Source of the DNA: Pollenia angustigena
Taxonomy: Eukaryota > Arthropoda > Insecta > Diptera > Polleniidae
Length of the DNA stretch: 64,000 nucleotides
Direction of reading: 5' to 3'
NCBI GenBank assembly: GCA_930367215.1
Contig: OV884059.1
Location: forward strand, 7,340,945-7,404,944
The position numbers were made by a program, and so were the translations under genes. The stretch's first letter is position 1. The number at the start of each line of letters is the position of its first letter. Shown one piece after another: positions 44,026-54,574 of this stretch. The notes beneath the pieces were generated by a model that saw only the letters and a program-made list of their open reading frames with translations, was not told the DNA's origin and did not search any database.

Positions 44026-44553
44026 CAATTGAAGCCCAGCCGCGAATAACGTTTTAAGTTACAAAATAATTATTGTTCAGGAGAGCAAAAAAAAAAACGG
44101 TTTTAAATGGCAAGATTATTAATTTTTATTTTTTTTTTTTAGATTATTAAAAATAATGATAATACAAATTTTTATGCAAAATATCAACAAATTTAAAACT
44201 TAAATTACATGCACATTAACAGTTTATAAAATTTTTGTAGTGGAAAAACGTTTCATATCCACAATCACGATGTCATTTAAAACGTTCTTCCACTACGCAA
44301 AGCATCATGACTGGTGGCTTTTAAAACGTTATTCCACGTTAAAACCATTTACTTTGTATCATTTTTAAGTAACTTACAACGTTTTTCCACTAGCTGCCTC
44401 TTTGTAAGTCCTTTTTAAAGGCTTTAATGTGCTTAATTTTGGGTGATTTGAGGTTTAAATAGTGTACGAGAGTAATGTTAACGGTTATCTGCAAAAAAAC
44501 AGTTTTTGCAAAAAGTGACTTTAAAAACGTTATTCGCGGCTGTGTTTCAATTG
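44026..44553. mobile_element. TIR element rich in AACGTTNTTCCAC motifs
   Basis: Ends are CAATTGAAGCCCAGCCGCG and near complement, ~30 bases. Inside, AACGTT(A/C/T)TTCCAC or its complement is found about five times in the right half (44240-44395). The 528-bp element has no frame. It lies 0.6 kb after the caspase stop codon. Confidence 0.7.
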
Positions 44554-45549
44554 CTTTCCCTATACTATATAAGTTATGTACATATGTAATTTCTACAATA
44601 TTGATGTAAGACCATATAAAAAATATATATTTTGGGTCCTTATGAATTGATTTAACGACAATAGGTACAAGCATCTTGATTATTAATACACAACAACATT
44701 GATTTGATGAAGTGAGCGTGGCATCTCCCATACAAAGATATAGTTTTCTTTATATCTGGAGAACGTCAGGAGAAAAAGTTTTCAAATTAAGGTACAAGCA
44801 TCTTGGTCATCAATACAAAACACCCGAAAACAAAGGCGATGCACAAAATAGACTTATTTATAACTAAAGAACGGTAAGAAAAAACTGTCCAAAATTTGTA
44901 CACATGGATGGATTATTATTAATAGATAACCTCTGTTTTCAGAACTTATTGCAGGGCGTATAACAACATCGTAAGAACACCAAAAAATAATTTTTAAACA
45001 AAGCAAAACCAAACGTTCGATTTTAATTTGTTTGTTGCGTATGAGTGGTAAACTGCCAAACATAAACTGGGTACAAAGCTAAAAACCGGTATAACTCAGG
45101 AAAGGTAAGAGCAAATTCCAATTTTTGTATTTTAAATTATTTAGAATTAATTGGTCCTTCAAACTGCATTGTTAGCTTTTAAAAATTAACATAGACGTTT
45201 TACTTAATGCTATTTTATTAAAGCCGTTACAATTTTGACATAAAATATCGCCTTTAACCCATAAAGTTTACACAATGGTATATTAACGTCTGTATTGGCT
45301 CTGTAACTTTTATAAAACCGACAAAAATATAAGTAAACCCATGTAAATACATAAGTAGATGTGTATATTAAAAATCAATATTAATTGAAATGTGTTCTTT
45401 GTATGTACCTTTAGTCTAAAAATTATTCTGCTGGTATATGGATGTATGTATGTACATATTTGAATTCGTAATGTTTTATAGCAAAATATATTGTTGGACT
45501 TTAAAAACTCCTTGGTATGTATTAATGCTGCTAAGGTTTCTAACTGGAG

Positions 45550-46380
45550 GCTTATTCTGAATTGCGATGCGAAAATCAATGCGATGCGAAAGAAAATTGG
45601 TATTCTGTTAGACTTTCGCAATCGCATTCGCAATATATTTCAAATCGTGGCAACGCTGCTCAAATAAACGTCAGTGTCAACAAACGTCAAATTAAAAATA
45701 AATAAATTGTTTGTGTTTGGCTGTGAAAATTGTTAATAAAATTTAGAAAAAAAAAAATAATAAAAATGGATTCCATGGCACTGTGGTTCGACGACGAAGA
45801 AAGGCATGAGCAAAATAAAAGAATACAGAGAAGATTGCTTAGAAGCAAATCCAATATTCTAATGCTGGGCACACACAGTGCAACCTACATGCAATCTGTT
45901 TCAATGCAACTTCAAAATATCAAAGCGTTTTAATGTTGATGCAATCTAGAATGAATGAAAATGAATTTAATTCACTAGATTGCGTAAACGCGTTGCATAG
46001 TGTGTACCCAGCATAAGCTTGAATGGAAAAAGGTATTTTATTTTGGAGTTTGCGAAAAATAAACGTTTACTTATGCAGAATATTTCTTTTTTCAGCTTTA
46101 TAAAAAATTTTAGATTAACTAAAGAAGCATTTCTATATGTCTTAAATAATATAAGCTCGGAATGCAATACTACGCAATCAAGTGCAATTCCGCCAATTAT
46201 CAAATTAGCGGCTGCGTTAAAATTTATTGGTCAAGGTGCATAAAATATTATCTTTCACTTACTACATACATGTCTGTCTTTGCGAATGCAATTTTGTTTT
46301 CGAATAAATTTTGCGAATTTGACATGTGCTTGACATTTGTTTTCGCAATGTAGAATACCGACTTGCCACCTTTTCGCATT
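45550..46380 (+). pseudogene. PIF/Harbinger transposase relict
   Basis: A first segment from ATG 45766 reads MDSMALWFDDEERHEQNKR. A second (about 46096-46243) reads FRLTKEAFLYVLNNISSE and IPPIIKLAAALKFIGQGA, the pattern seen at the beginning of Harbinger (HARBI1-like) transposases. The catalytic DDE part is missing. Stops and a MITE insertion at 45862-46014 break the frame. Repeated GCGATGCGAAA / TTCGCAATCGCATTCGC strings lie near the left end. Confidence 0.65.
45862..46014. mobile_element. MITE inserted in the Harbinger relict, TAA duplication
   Basis: Inverted ends ATGCTGGGCACACACAGTGC and near complement. With element ends set at TGCTGGG..CCCAGCA the flanks are TAA at 45860-45862 and 46014-46016. 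It is itself of Harbinger type by its target site. Confidence 0.75.
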
Positions 46381-47169
46381 TAAAATGCATTTTTATATTC
46401 AATCATTTTTAATTCCAGCTTTTCGGGGATAAAATTGCGGGATTCTCGGGAAATTTCGAAGAAGAACTTTTTTTAAAACTTTTCGTTGTTGTTATTTACT
46501 AGATTTAATTATTTTAAGCATACTTTCCAGCAAGTAGTATTAGTTTCTTTGAAGGGAATATGATTTTTATTTTCCGCTTTCCAGTGAATACAAAAATGAG
46601 GGGAAAAAGTAACTCTAGTCGTAATACTTTCAGATAACCATCGCATTTTGTAACAGGGGATGCGAAAACAGTTTAGAAAACTTGTCGAATATTTTTTTCA
46701 AAACTCTCTCTTATAATTGTTGTAACACAAATTAAATGCCATAAATTGTTACACAAATGTCGATATAATCTGGTTTTTACTGATACTTATGTACGCAAAA
46801 GTTTTTCATAATAACAATTGTTGCCCTAGATGTTATCCAAAGATGAATAAAATTTTTCACAACTACTATGAATTCCTCTAAATGTTTCAATTCTATAGCT
46901 AAAAAAGTGTTATTCTTACTGAACTTATCAAATTATTTATTTAATTTGCATTAACGTTTTAAAAGCTGCAGTAAAGTATCATAAAGAAAATTTAATCTGT
47001 GGGACTTGGCCATAAAAACTTGTGCCCAAGTAGTCTAGTAAAAAATGCAAAAACATTTTTGGCAGAGATAGATTTGTTGCACACTTCCATATTTTTTTTC
47101 TTATACTAATCCCGCGAAGCTCTACGCTCTGGCGTGAATCGAACCAGCAAACCCCCTCTGGCTCAATTG

Positions 47170-47277
47170 TTTTCATATTAATTCGAATATGTATATTGAA
47201 GGAATAAGACTATTAAAGTTTGAAAGCTTTCTAAATTCTAATTTGACTTAGAATACACATTCGAATTAATATGAAAA
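47170..47277. repeat. Inverted repeat with 25-base arms
   Basis: TTTTCATATTAATTCGAATA pairs with TTCGAATTAATATGAAAA; the spacer is ~60 bases. Probable small MITE. Confidence 0.6.
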
Positions 47278-47324
47278 TTTATATAATAAATGTTACTCAC
47301 CATGAGATATAAATTCCCAGATTA

Positions 47325-47349
47325 TAATATATATATATATATATATATA
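47325..47349. repeat. (AT)n microsatellite
   Basis: About twelve AT units. It marks the edge of a repeat that ends CCCGAGCAGCGCCGGG near 47603. Confidence 0.8.
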
Positions 47350-47996
47350 CAAAAAAGTTGTCCTAAGTTCGTGATTTTATAACTCGAGAACCACTTAAAC
47401 GATTTTCAAACGAGTACATGCGTGGGAAAGGTCTACTTTCACTGATGGTTTAAAAAAATAAACTCCCGATAAGTGGCGCTGTTGTCGTGATATTTAAATT
47501 TTTTAGTGATGGTAGATAGCGCTGGGGTCAAGTAAGTTATTAACAAAATTCTCCAGTATTTAATTTTTATTTTTTTTTTTATTTAGAAAATCCCGAGCAG
47601 CGCCGGGACCAAACAGCTAGTATAATATACTTTGTATATGGTACTTATGTTATTTACTGCACCGTATGCTAAGTATAAGAGAAAATATTTTATTAGATTA
47701 CAAACGATTTTACAAAGTACACAGAATTGTGTGAAAGACGGAAACTGTGGGTGTGTGGTAGGCAATGCAAAGCGGCCATGGCTATATAAAAGTAAACCTA
47801 AAACGTATATAGAGTTCCGAGTGCCCCATACTCACAGAGTATGTTGTATTTCAAATACATGTATATTGCACCTTCTACGTCTTAACGAAAGAAACGACAA
47901 TCTGTGATCAAGATAGGAGTAAATTGTGAAAAGAAAACTTAAGATGGTAAAACTTGAACAAGATTATAAATTTTTTTAATTTTGAATAATCCCGAG

Positions 47997-48221
47997 CAAG
48001 GCGAATTCATCCCAGGTAATCTCGTTACTACAACAAGTACAACTCGTACAAAAACCACAAGCAATTTGTTTTTGTAAAATCATTGTACAATATCAAAAAC
48101 AGAAATAAAACAAAACAGAAACAAAGATAATAAAAGAGAATAAACAACATTTTGACATCCAACAGTGATTTAAGCTAATATCAGCAGGGCTTTTAAGACC
48201 ACCTGTAATAAATTCGCCTTG
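47997..48221. mobile_element. CAAGG-family MITE with 8-bp TSD
   Basis: The element is 225 bp. Ends are CAAGGCGAATTCATCCCAGG and (complement) CAAGGCGAATTTATTACAGG. The flanks are ATCCCGAG at 47989-47996 and 48222-48229. The target resembles the AATCCCGAGCAGCG end of the repeat near 47590, so it probably landed in a copy of that repeat. Confidence 0.9.
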
Positions 48222-48323
48222 ATCCCGAGTCTATCTACTAATTAAAATATTGTTTATAAAAATTGAAAGGAGACAATTTTGTTTTTTTAATTTTTTTATT
48301 TGGCATTAGATATATTTGTTTTA

Positions 48324-48491
48324 CAGCCATGCCCACGATGTCACACGTTAACGTTCGCATAGAAGATTATATTTAAAACAAAAACAATTCCTAAAAGATT
48401 ATATTTAAAACAAAAACAATTTCTAAAAATTGTTTTTGTTTTAAATGTAATTTTCTATGCGAACGTTAACGTGACATCGTGGGCCTGGCTG
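48324..48491. mobile_element. Hairpin MITE, CAGCCATGCCC ends, TTA duplication
   Basis: The element is 168 bp. The ~40-base arms contain CACGTTAACGTTCGCATAGA and complement, with a 39-base inner direct duplication (AGATTATATTTAAAACAAAA). The flanks are TTA on both sides (48321-48323, 48492-48494). Confidence 0.85.
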
Positions 48492-48522
48492 TTAATCTTA
48501 TTTTTTAGTTTAAATTTACAAT

Positions 48523-49707
48523 CACCCCTATTATGAAAGTCGACATCGACACAAGTCGACGGCACCTGAACATTAATGGTATTTTCTGAGTCGTTGTTGA
48601 CAATAATCGATTACTTTTGACAGTCAAGTGATATTTTCTAAGGCGCTTTTAAGTCGACGTCGAGTAGTATTGTCCCCGTTTTAGTCGACAGGAAATTTTG
48701 CGACGACTCAAATGAAAGTTAAAGAAATTTTAAATGTTAACATATTTATTGAATACGTTTGAAATAAAAAATGCAAATTTAAAAGAAGTTATGGGCACAA
48801 ATTTTATTAGTAAATTTAACGCGAAAATTCGGAAACATTTGCAAAAATAGCGAAAATTCGCGAACATTTTTAATACATAACGAAAGCCCTAAAACTATAA
48901 GAAATGGCAAAAATTTTGCTCAAATTGCAAAATTAGCGGAAATTCGCAAAAAATTGCTAACAGCTACATGATAGCAAAGTCTAATATTTGTTAAAAATCT
49001 TTAAAGCTGTAAAGAATCAGAAAACTTTTAGGAAAAAATCGCTGCTATCACGAGCATGGCTAAAATAAGCAAAAATTGCAAACTTTGAAACAAACCCTTA
49101 AATTAGATTGAAATCGCTAAATCGGCTAAAAAACAAAATGTCGGGAAGTTACAAAAAATTTATGCAAAAACAGCGAAAATTCGCGAAAATTTTTAATATA
49201 TCAAACAAGCCATAAAATTTATTAAAAGTCCCTTAAACTGAAAGGAATGACAAAAATTCGGTGAAAATTGCTAAATTAACGGAAATTCGCAAAAATTTGC
49301 TAACAGCGGCATGAAAGAAAAGTCTTATAATTATTAATAAACGTTAAAGCTATAAAGAATCAGAAAACTTACAGTAAAAATATCTTTTATCAAAAACATG
49401 CCAAAAATTCGCGAAAAAAATTCAAAATTGGAAACAAACTCTACACTTTATTTTAAAAAGCTAAATCGGTTAAAAAATATGTCGGAAAATAGCATAAATA
49501 GCGTTAAAAAGTGAGTGAAGAACAAAAAATAAAAAAAAAAACAATTGGAGATGGGATTTTTTTGTCAAATTTTCGATAACTAGTCGACGTCGACACAACA
49601 TTCCTATAAAATACCAAATTAACGTCGAAGTGATGTAGTAGTCGCCTTGATGTGACAACAATTAAAAATTAATGTTAACGTCGACAACGCCTTACATAAT
49701 AGGGGTG
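48523..49707. mobile_element. 1.2 kb CACCCC-ended element with internal direct repeats
   Basis: Ends are CACCCCTATTATG and complement ending 49707, followed inside by GTCGACATCGAC / GTTAACGTCGAC. The flanks are AAT on both sides. Two diverged ~330-bp direct repeats (about 48820-49145 and 49160-49470) share AGCGAAAATTCGCGAA and TTTGCTAACAGC strings. A reversed relative of this interior lies at 21065-21250. No transposase frame. Confidence 0.75.
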
Positions 49708-49847
49708 AATATTTAATATTTTGTTTTATAATTAAATAAAATCATGGCTTTTCATATTTAATGTTTTTTTTTTGTCAATTAATCAAAGTTGTTGTTAAAA
49801 TTAAAAATTAATCAAGTTTGAGGCCAGTGTTTTTTGTAAATAAATAT

Positions 49848-50601
49848 GGGCATTTCCTGGGGTCACGAACGTACGTTCGTACGCTTTTGATGTACAAATA
49901 ATATAGAAAACAAAACTTTTCCTAGCATTTTTTTTTGCGATTCGATAGCATTTGGGTAGCTCTATGTTTAGTACAAAAGATGGATTTCATCGAGTTTAAG
50001 TTTTCATAATAAGAGTTATAAACGTGTGGTCACGAACGTACGCAAAATAGAAGTCAACTTCGGCTGACAGTAGTGAAATGTAAAAATTTGCGTAATGAAA
50101 CGGAGTTTTCAAAAGTGATTAATTTATTTTAAAAGTACATTAATAGTAGGTTTCCATCCAGTTTTTACAACATAAATTATCTCTCTTGGTTTTTATTTAA
50201 TTGGCTTATGTACCGGTCGCGAACGTACGATTTTTCGATATGTTTTTTTTATTATTATCACCATGCATTTTACCATAAATGTCTTCAAATTTCCTTAACA
50301 AAAAAACTTAATACTCCTTTTACAATAGATTGTAATGGAGAGATTACGAAGAAAGAGTGTAAACATAACATATTTTTTGCATGTAAAATAAGTATATAAA
50401 AATGTCTTTAGAAGTAGAAAATACAGGAAATTATAAAATTTTCCAGTTTCCACCCCAATTTTCTCAAGTAAAACAGCTCAGATATGCTAGGAACCATTCT
50501 TTTATAAGAGCATAGACTTTTTTCTAATAATAAACAATAAAAGACGATGATAATCAATATTTTATTTTTTCATCCTGGTAGACCATTCTGGGGAAATGCC
50601 C
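49848..50601. mobile_element. GGGCATTTCC-family element, copy 2 (reverse)
   Basis: The 754-bp reverse-oriented copy of 22510-23173: left end GGGCATTTCCTGGGGTCACG, right end CTGGGGAAATGCCC. It has GTCACGAACGTACG motifs near 49861 and 50030, and CGCGAACGTACG near 50219. It is longer than copy 1 by an extra ~90 bases in the interior. Confidence 0.82.
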
Positions 50602-50650
50602 ATATTCCTTTTTATTTTCTTCCAATTTTTCGACCTTTAAAGATTATTAT

Positions 50651-50750
50651 CAGGGATGTTTTTCAGTGAAAAAATGCACGGTGCAATTTTAGAGGATGAT
50701 CACATTAACAGTTTTTGTGTTTATAAAAATTCACTGAAAAAACATCCCTG
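50651..50750. mobile_element. Small CAGGGATG hairpin
   Basis: CAGGGATGTTTTTCAGTGAA pairs with TTCACTGAAAAAACATCCCTG. The 100-bp unit lies at the centre of the larger foldback; it may be an inserted hAT-type MITE or the loop of the host hairpin. Confidence 0.6.
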
Positions 50751-51360
50751 ATGATGATCTTCAAACAATGTCGAAATGTTGAAAGGAAATAAAAAGAAAT
50801 ATTTATTTACAAAAAAAACTGGCCTCGAACTTGATTTATTTTTATTTATTGTTTTGTCAATCTTAATTAATTTATTTTTTAAAATGATTTTATATATTTT
50901 GTTTAATTTTACAAGTATTTTTTGGTTAGTAGTTTCTATACAGTTAATTTAAAAAGTAAAATTAAGAAAATAAATTAAAAAAAAATTCTGAAAATAAAAA
51001 AGGTTTTTGTTAATATTAAATAAAGTTCAAAACGTAAGGATCTTCTTTAATCGATTTTTAACAATTAGGTTGGAAAAACAATTATTTAAAAATTTAATAA
51101 AAAAAAATATTTTTTATTTATTTAAAATATTTGGAAAGGGTTTGTTTATGATATTTTATGATATTTTAGATTTTAGTTTTTATATTTTTTTTATCTTAGA
51201 AAAATATGTTTTTTTTTTAAATACTTGTTAATTTAAAAATTTCAAGAAACTTTAATATGATTGGTTTTAATATTAAAAAAAAAAAAAAATTATAATGAAA
51301 AGTAAATTAAAATAAATCATAAATTATAATTTTGTACTAATAATCACTCATAGATTAAAA

Positions 51361-51496
51361 ATTATTGTGGTTGGCGAATTAAGAAAACGCCTGCGACTGT
51401 TTGGTAATAGATTCAAGTTAATAAGTTCACGTTCTCTTTAATCTTTTACCAAACAGTCGCAGGCGTATTCTGAATTCGCCAACCACGATAAGGGCT
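51361..51496. mobile_element. CACCC palindromic MITE, copy 4
   Basis: GTGGTTGGCGAATTAAG ... CGCCTGCGACTGTTTGGTAA and complement ending GCCAACCACGATAAGGGC. The outer ends are partly lost. Closest to copy 3 in sequence (GGTTGGCGAAT). Confidence 0.75.
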
Positions 51497-51673
51497 AATG
51501 TTCAAAAAATATAAAATAAAAGATGTTTAAAAAAAATTTTTTTAAATGCTTTTAGTCTAAGTTCACACAATGCAAGTTATATTGTTTTCTTCGGGCACGT
51601 CCAGAGTATGAAACATTTGCTGCGAATGATTTGAGTATGACGGTGAAAAGGGAAGAACGAATGGAAAAGTGTA

Positions 51674-52595
51674 CAGTACTTTTGACTTAACTGCCACACC
51701 GTGTTTTGCATGCATTTTGTGGCAGGTAAGTCAAAATGGCCATTAAGTTAAATTTTTTAACTGCCAAAAATTGGCAGTTGTCTGATTCGTTTACCAGCCA
51801 CAGAAGTGGCCCATGTGCGATTCACACAATTCCCTATTTTTACAACCAAAACTTAAAAAAAATAAAAATTTTATTTTCATTTATTAGTTATTAATAAAAC
51901 ATCATAAAAGTACTTCAGGAAAAATAATATAAATTAAAAGGAACAAATTATTTCAGTCTTTGCAAATAAGTAAAAGGTACTTAAAAAGTACATAGCATTT
52001 AAGAAAAATATTCAGTAATTGAAGTTTGCTAAAAAGCTTTTATAGACCCTTTTAGGATATGATCCTCAATAGTTTCTGGAATTATATCAATCTTGTGGTG
52101 CATACAATATTTTTGGAGGACATTCAAAGCTTCTAATGCCTTCTTAGTCGATGGAATTTTGAATGAGACGTTATTTTCTTCATTGTCTCCTTCATCTTCA
52201 ATGTCTTCATCCTCAGTAGGAGTAGTTTCTGTAATAGGCACGAGAATTTCGTTATCCAATAACTCTCCGTAACAATCAACATCGGCGTCACAGTTAATAA
52301 ACATAGTCTGAATAATTTGGTATCAGTTCTAGAAAGTCTGTATCTTGAATGATAAGGTCTCTTTCAGTTAAAGCAGTTAAAGTTTAAATTTCTGGCAGTT
52401 AAATGAAAAATTATCAATGAGTATGGGATAATAATTTCAAATATTTGTGGCAGCTAACTTAAATTGGCACGTATGAAATTGGCACTTAAACAAGTACATT
52501 TCATACGAAATTGAAGAAATGAGTGAAATTTTGTGGTTTTTGGCAGGTATCTCAAATTGGCAGCTAAAAGAGTGGCAGTTAAGTCAAAACTACTG
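51674..52595. mobile_element. pogo/Tigger-type DNA transposon relict
   Basis: Ends are CAGTACTTTTGACTTAACTG and near complement, flanked by TA on both sides (51672-51673, 52596-52597), as for Tc1/mariner-pogo elements. GGCAGTTAA/GGCAGCTAA motifs recur inside. It holds the minus-strand transposase remnant at 52029-52304. Confidence 0.78.
52029..52304 (-). pseudogene. C-terminal remnant of a pogo/Tigger transposase
   Basis: A 91-codon frame from ATG 52304. The acidic stretch EDEDIEDEGDNEENN is followed by KKALEALNVLQKYCMHHKID, a pattern found at the end of Tigger/jerky DDE transposases. The DNA-binding and catalytic parts are missing. The TIR and TA flanks of the surrounding element support the call. 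Confidence 0.6.
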
Positions 52596-53114
52596 TACTT
52601 TGTTTCATGAACATGCATTTTTTGTGAGTTTGCTAGTCATCACCCAGACCTGCAATTTTTGTTGCAGAAATTTTCGAGTTTGTTGGTGAGAGAGGCAAGA
52701 TGATTTTGGAGGGATTCTCAGCTTCATGTTATCTGCAGTTCTGTTTTATTTTGTATTTCTCACACTTTTCAACTTGAAGTTAGAAGTAGGCGTATTTGTA
52801 TTTATATATAAAATATTAAAATGAGAAGAGGAAAGACAAGATAAAAGTACAACAATTGCAAGACTAGTCTGGACGACGACTTATTCAAATGATAACAAAA
52901 AGAAAGGGGGAGGCAGGAGTTTCAATGTATGGACACGAATGCAGTTTTAATAGAGAATTTTTAAAAGTTGCGAGCAAATATTTTATAATCTGGACGGAGA
53001 CTAATAAATTAGTAATTTTCTATATACGTCGTGAACTTAGTCGTTGTTTTTGTAAACATTTTGTTAATACAGACATAGAATACTTAAGTGCTTATAAACA
53101 CGCTTCAGGTTTTA

Positions 53115-53368
53115 AGGCCCAACCACAGTGTGCTTAAGTTGGCTTAAGCGAATAAGCGAATACATGTAAATTATTAAACTTAAGGAAACTTTTTGCTAAG
53201 TTTAATGAAACTGTCATTTCCTCAAGCAAGGTGCGAATTCAATCGCACATTCCGTATGGAATCAAATGTTTTTTTATTTTGTCTTTGTTTTCTTAAAAAC
53301 ATTTGAGAGACTCTTTGTTAATTTTTGACAGTAAGTTAAGCAAGGCTATGCATATTATGGTTGAGCCT
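53115..53368. mobile_element. TIR MITE, AGGCCCAACCACA ends, TTA duplication
   Basis: The left end is AGGCCCAACCACAGTGTGC and the right end ..TTATGGTTGAGCCT, 254 bp. The flanks are TTA on both sides (53112-53114, 53369-53371). Confidence 0.65.
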
Positions 53369-53425
53369 TTAGTCGTCAAGCCTTAAGTTTTTATGATTGA
53401 AAGGAGAAAAAATTTTCGTAACTTA

Positions 53426-53608
53426 CCGATAGCTAAATGTAGAGTTTTATCGGGCGTTTTAAAAGTATTTAATTATTACAAATTTACTTTAACCTACTAG
53501 GTAGGACGAACCTTCTATAAACTTATCGCTCACCTTGGGTTAAAGTAAAGTTGTAATAATCGAAAACTTTTTACAAGGCAGATAAACTCCTTCCTTTAGC
53601 TATCGCTA
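53426..53608. mobile_element. Inverted-repeat element, CCGATAGCTAAA ends
   Basis: CCGATAGCTAAATGTAGAG pairs imperfectly with CTCCTTCCTTTAGCTATCG. An inner inverted pair (ATTACAAATTTACTTTAACC / GGTTAAAGTAAAGTTGTAAT) makes a long hairpin. 183 bp. Confidence 0.6.
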
Positions 53609-54022
53609 AATTGTGAAAACGGGCCTAAAAAATATTTTTTTAAAGACTCTTCAATTTTCGTATTAAGTGATTAAAGAAATTTAAAGGCTTGAAAACTTAA
53701 GATTACAAATATAAATCGTATTTTTAATATTTTTTCAATGAGCAATTTTTTTTTTATAATTATTTATTATATGTATTAAGTTTAAACTTATGCTATAAGT
53801 AAAATGTTTTCTTTATATTTACATTTTTTATTTTTGAAAGTTTTGTTTATTATTATTATTTAAAATTCACCAGGTCTTTAAACAATTTTAAGAAAAAAAT
53901 TCTAAAATATTTACTAAATTACATACATATATAAAATAGAATTAGAAAATAAATGCCATTATATATTTTTATTAAATGCAATACATATATATTTTTTTAA
54001 ATAAACACAATTTTAATACATA

Positions 54023-54242
54023 CAGGGGTGTCATGGAAATCAAAAACGTAAAACGAAAGAATTTGTCAGTTGTTTTTAATGAACTTTTAATCTAATTTTT
54101 ACAATTTTTGTTAAAAACTTCTGTTTAATAGAGCATTATTTGTATAACAATTGTCATAAAATTTTTTTATTACAGAAATCTTATTGAAAAACGACTCTTA
54201 AAATTCTTTCGTTTTACGTTTTCGATTTCCATGACACCCCTG
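54023..54242. mobile_element. Hairpin MITE, CAGGGGTGTCATGG ends
   Basis: The element is 220 bp with ~41-base nearly perfect arms. The CAGGGGTG beginning is like hAT ends, but the matching flank is only ATA (3 bases), so the class is open. Confidence 0.75.
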
Positions 54243-54574
54243 ATAAAATCTAATTACATTGAAACAAAAACATTAAAAAATTTAACGAAATTTTTTTATT
54301 GTGCTTATATTTTAGTTATACTTTTTGGAAGTTTTCTATAAAAAAATCAGTATTTTTTTTAAATTCTACATACATATGGGGGATTTCATGTCAAGTGACC
54401 CAATTTTGAAATCGATGTCTTCCGATTTGGATGAAATTTGCACCAAGTCCTATTGGATAGTAGTTTAGACACAAATTTTCAATAAGATCGGTCTAAAAGT
54501 TTCTGAGTTAGTGGGGGTCAAAATTTGACATTTTGGTCATACAGGTGTTCTTTCTTATCCATGTAACTTATTAC

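Larger units (their letters stand above)
44554..47169. other. Repeat-derived intergenic sequence
   Basis: Apart from the Harbinger relict, two loosely repeated stretches with GGTACAAGCATCTTG(A/G)T occur at ~44665 and 44791. No host gene recognised. Confidence 0.45.
49810..50836. mobile_element. Foldback element carrying two further elements
   Basis: The left arm AATCAAGTTTGAGGCCAGTG (49810) and the right arm ACTGGCCTCGAACTTGATT (to 50836) form the outer ends. The arms continue at 50602-50650 and 50751-50800. The GGGCATTTCC element 49848-50601 sits in the left arm, and a CAGGGATG hairpin sits at the centre. Confidence 0.7.

Noticed and set aside
47100..47165. tRNA-like stretch (GGTTCGATTCACGCC on the minus strand)
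   Set aside because: It has a B-box-like word but no full cloverleaf or matching A box that I could fold; a tRNA-derived SINE is possible but not supported.
52889..53137. 82-codon plus-strand frame
   Set aside because: No family feature, and its end runs into the MITE at 53115.
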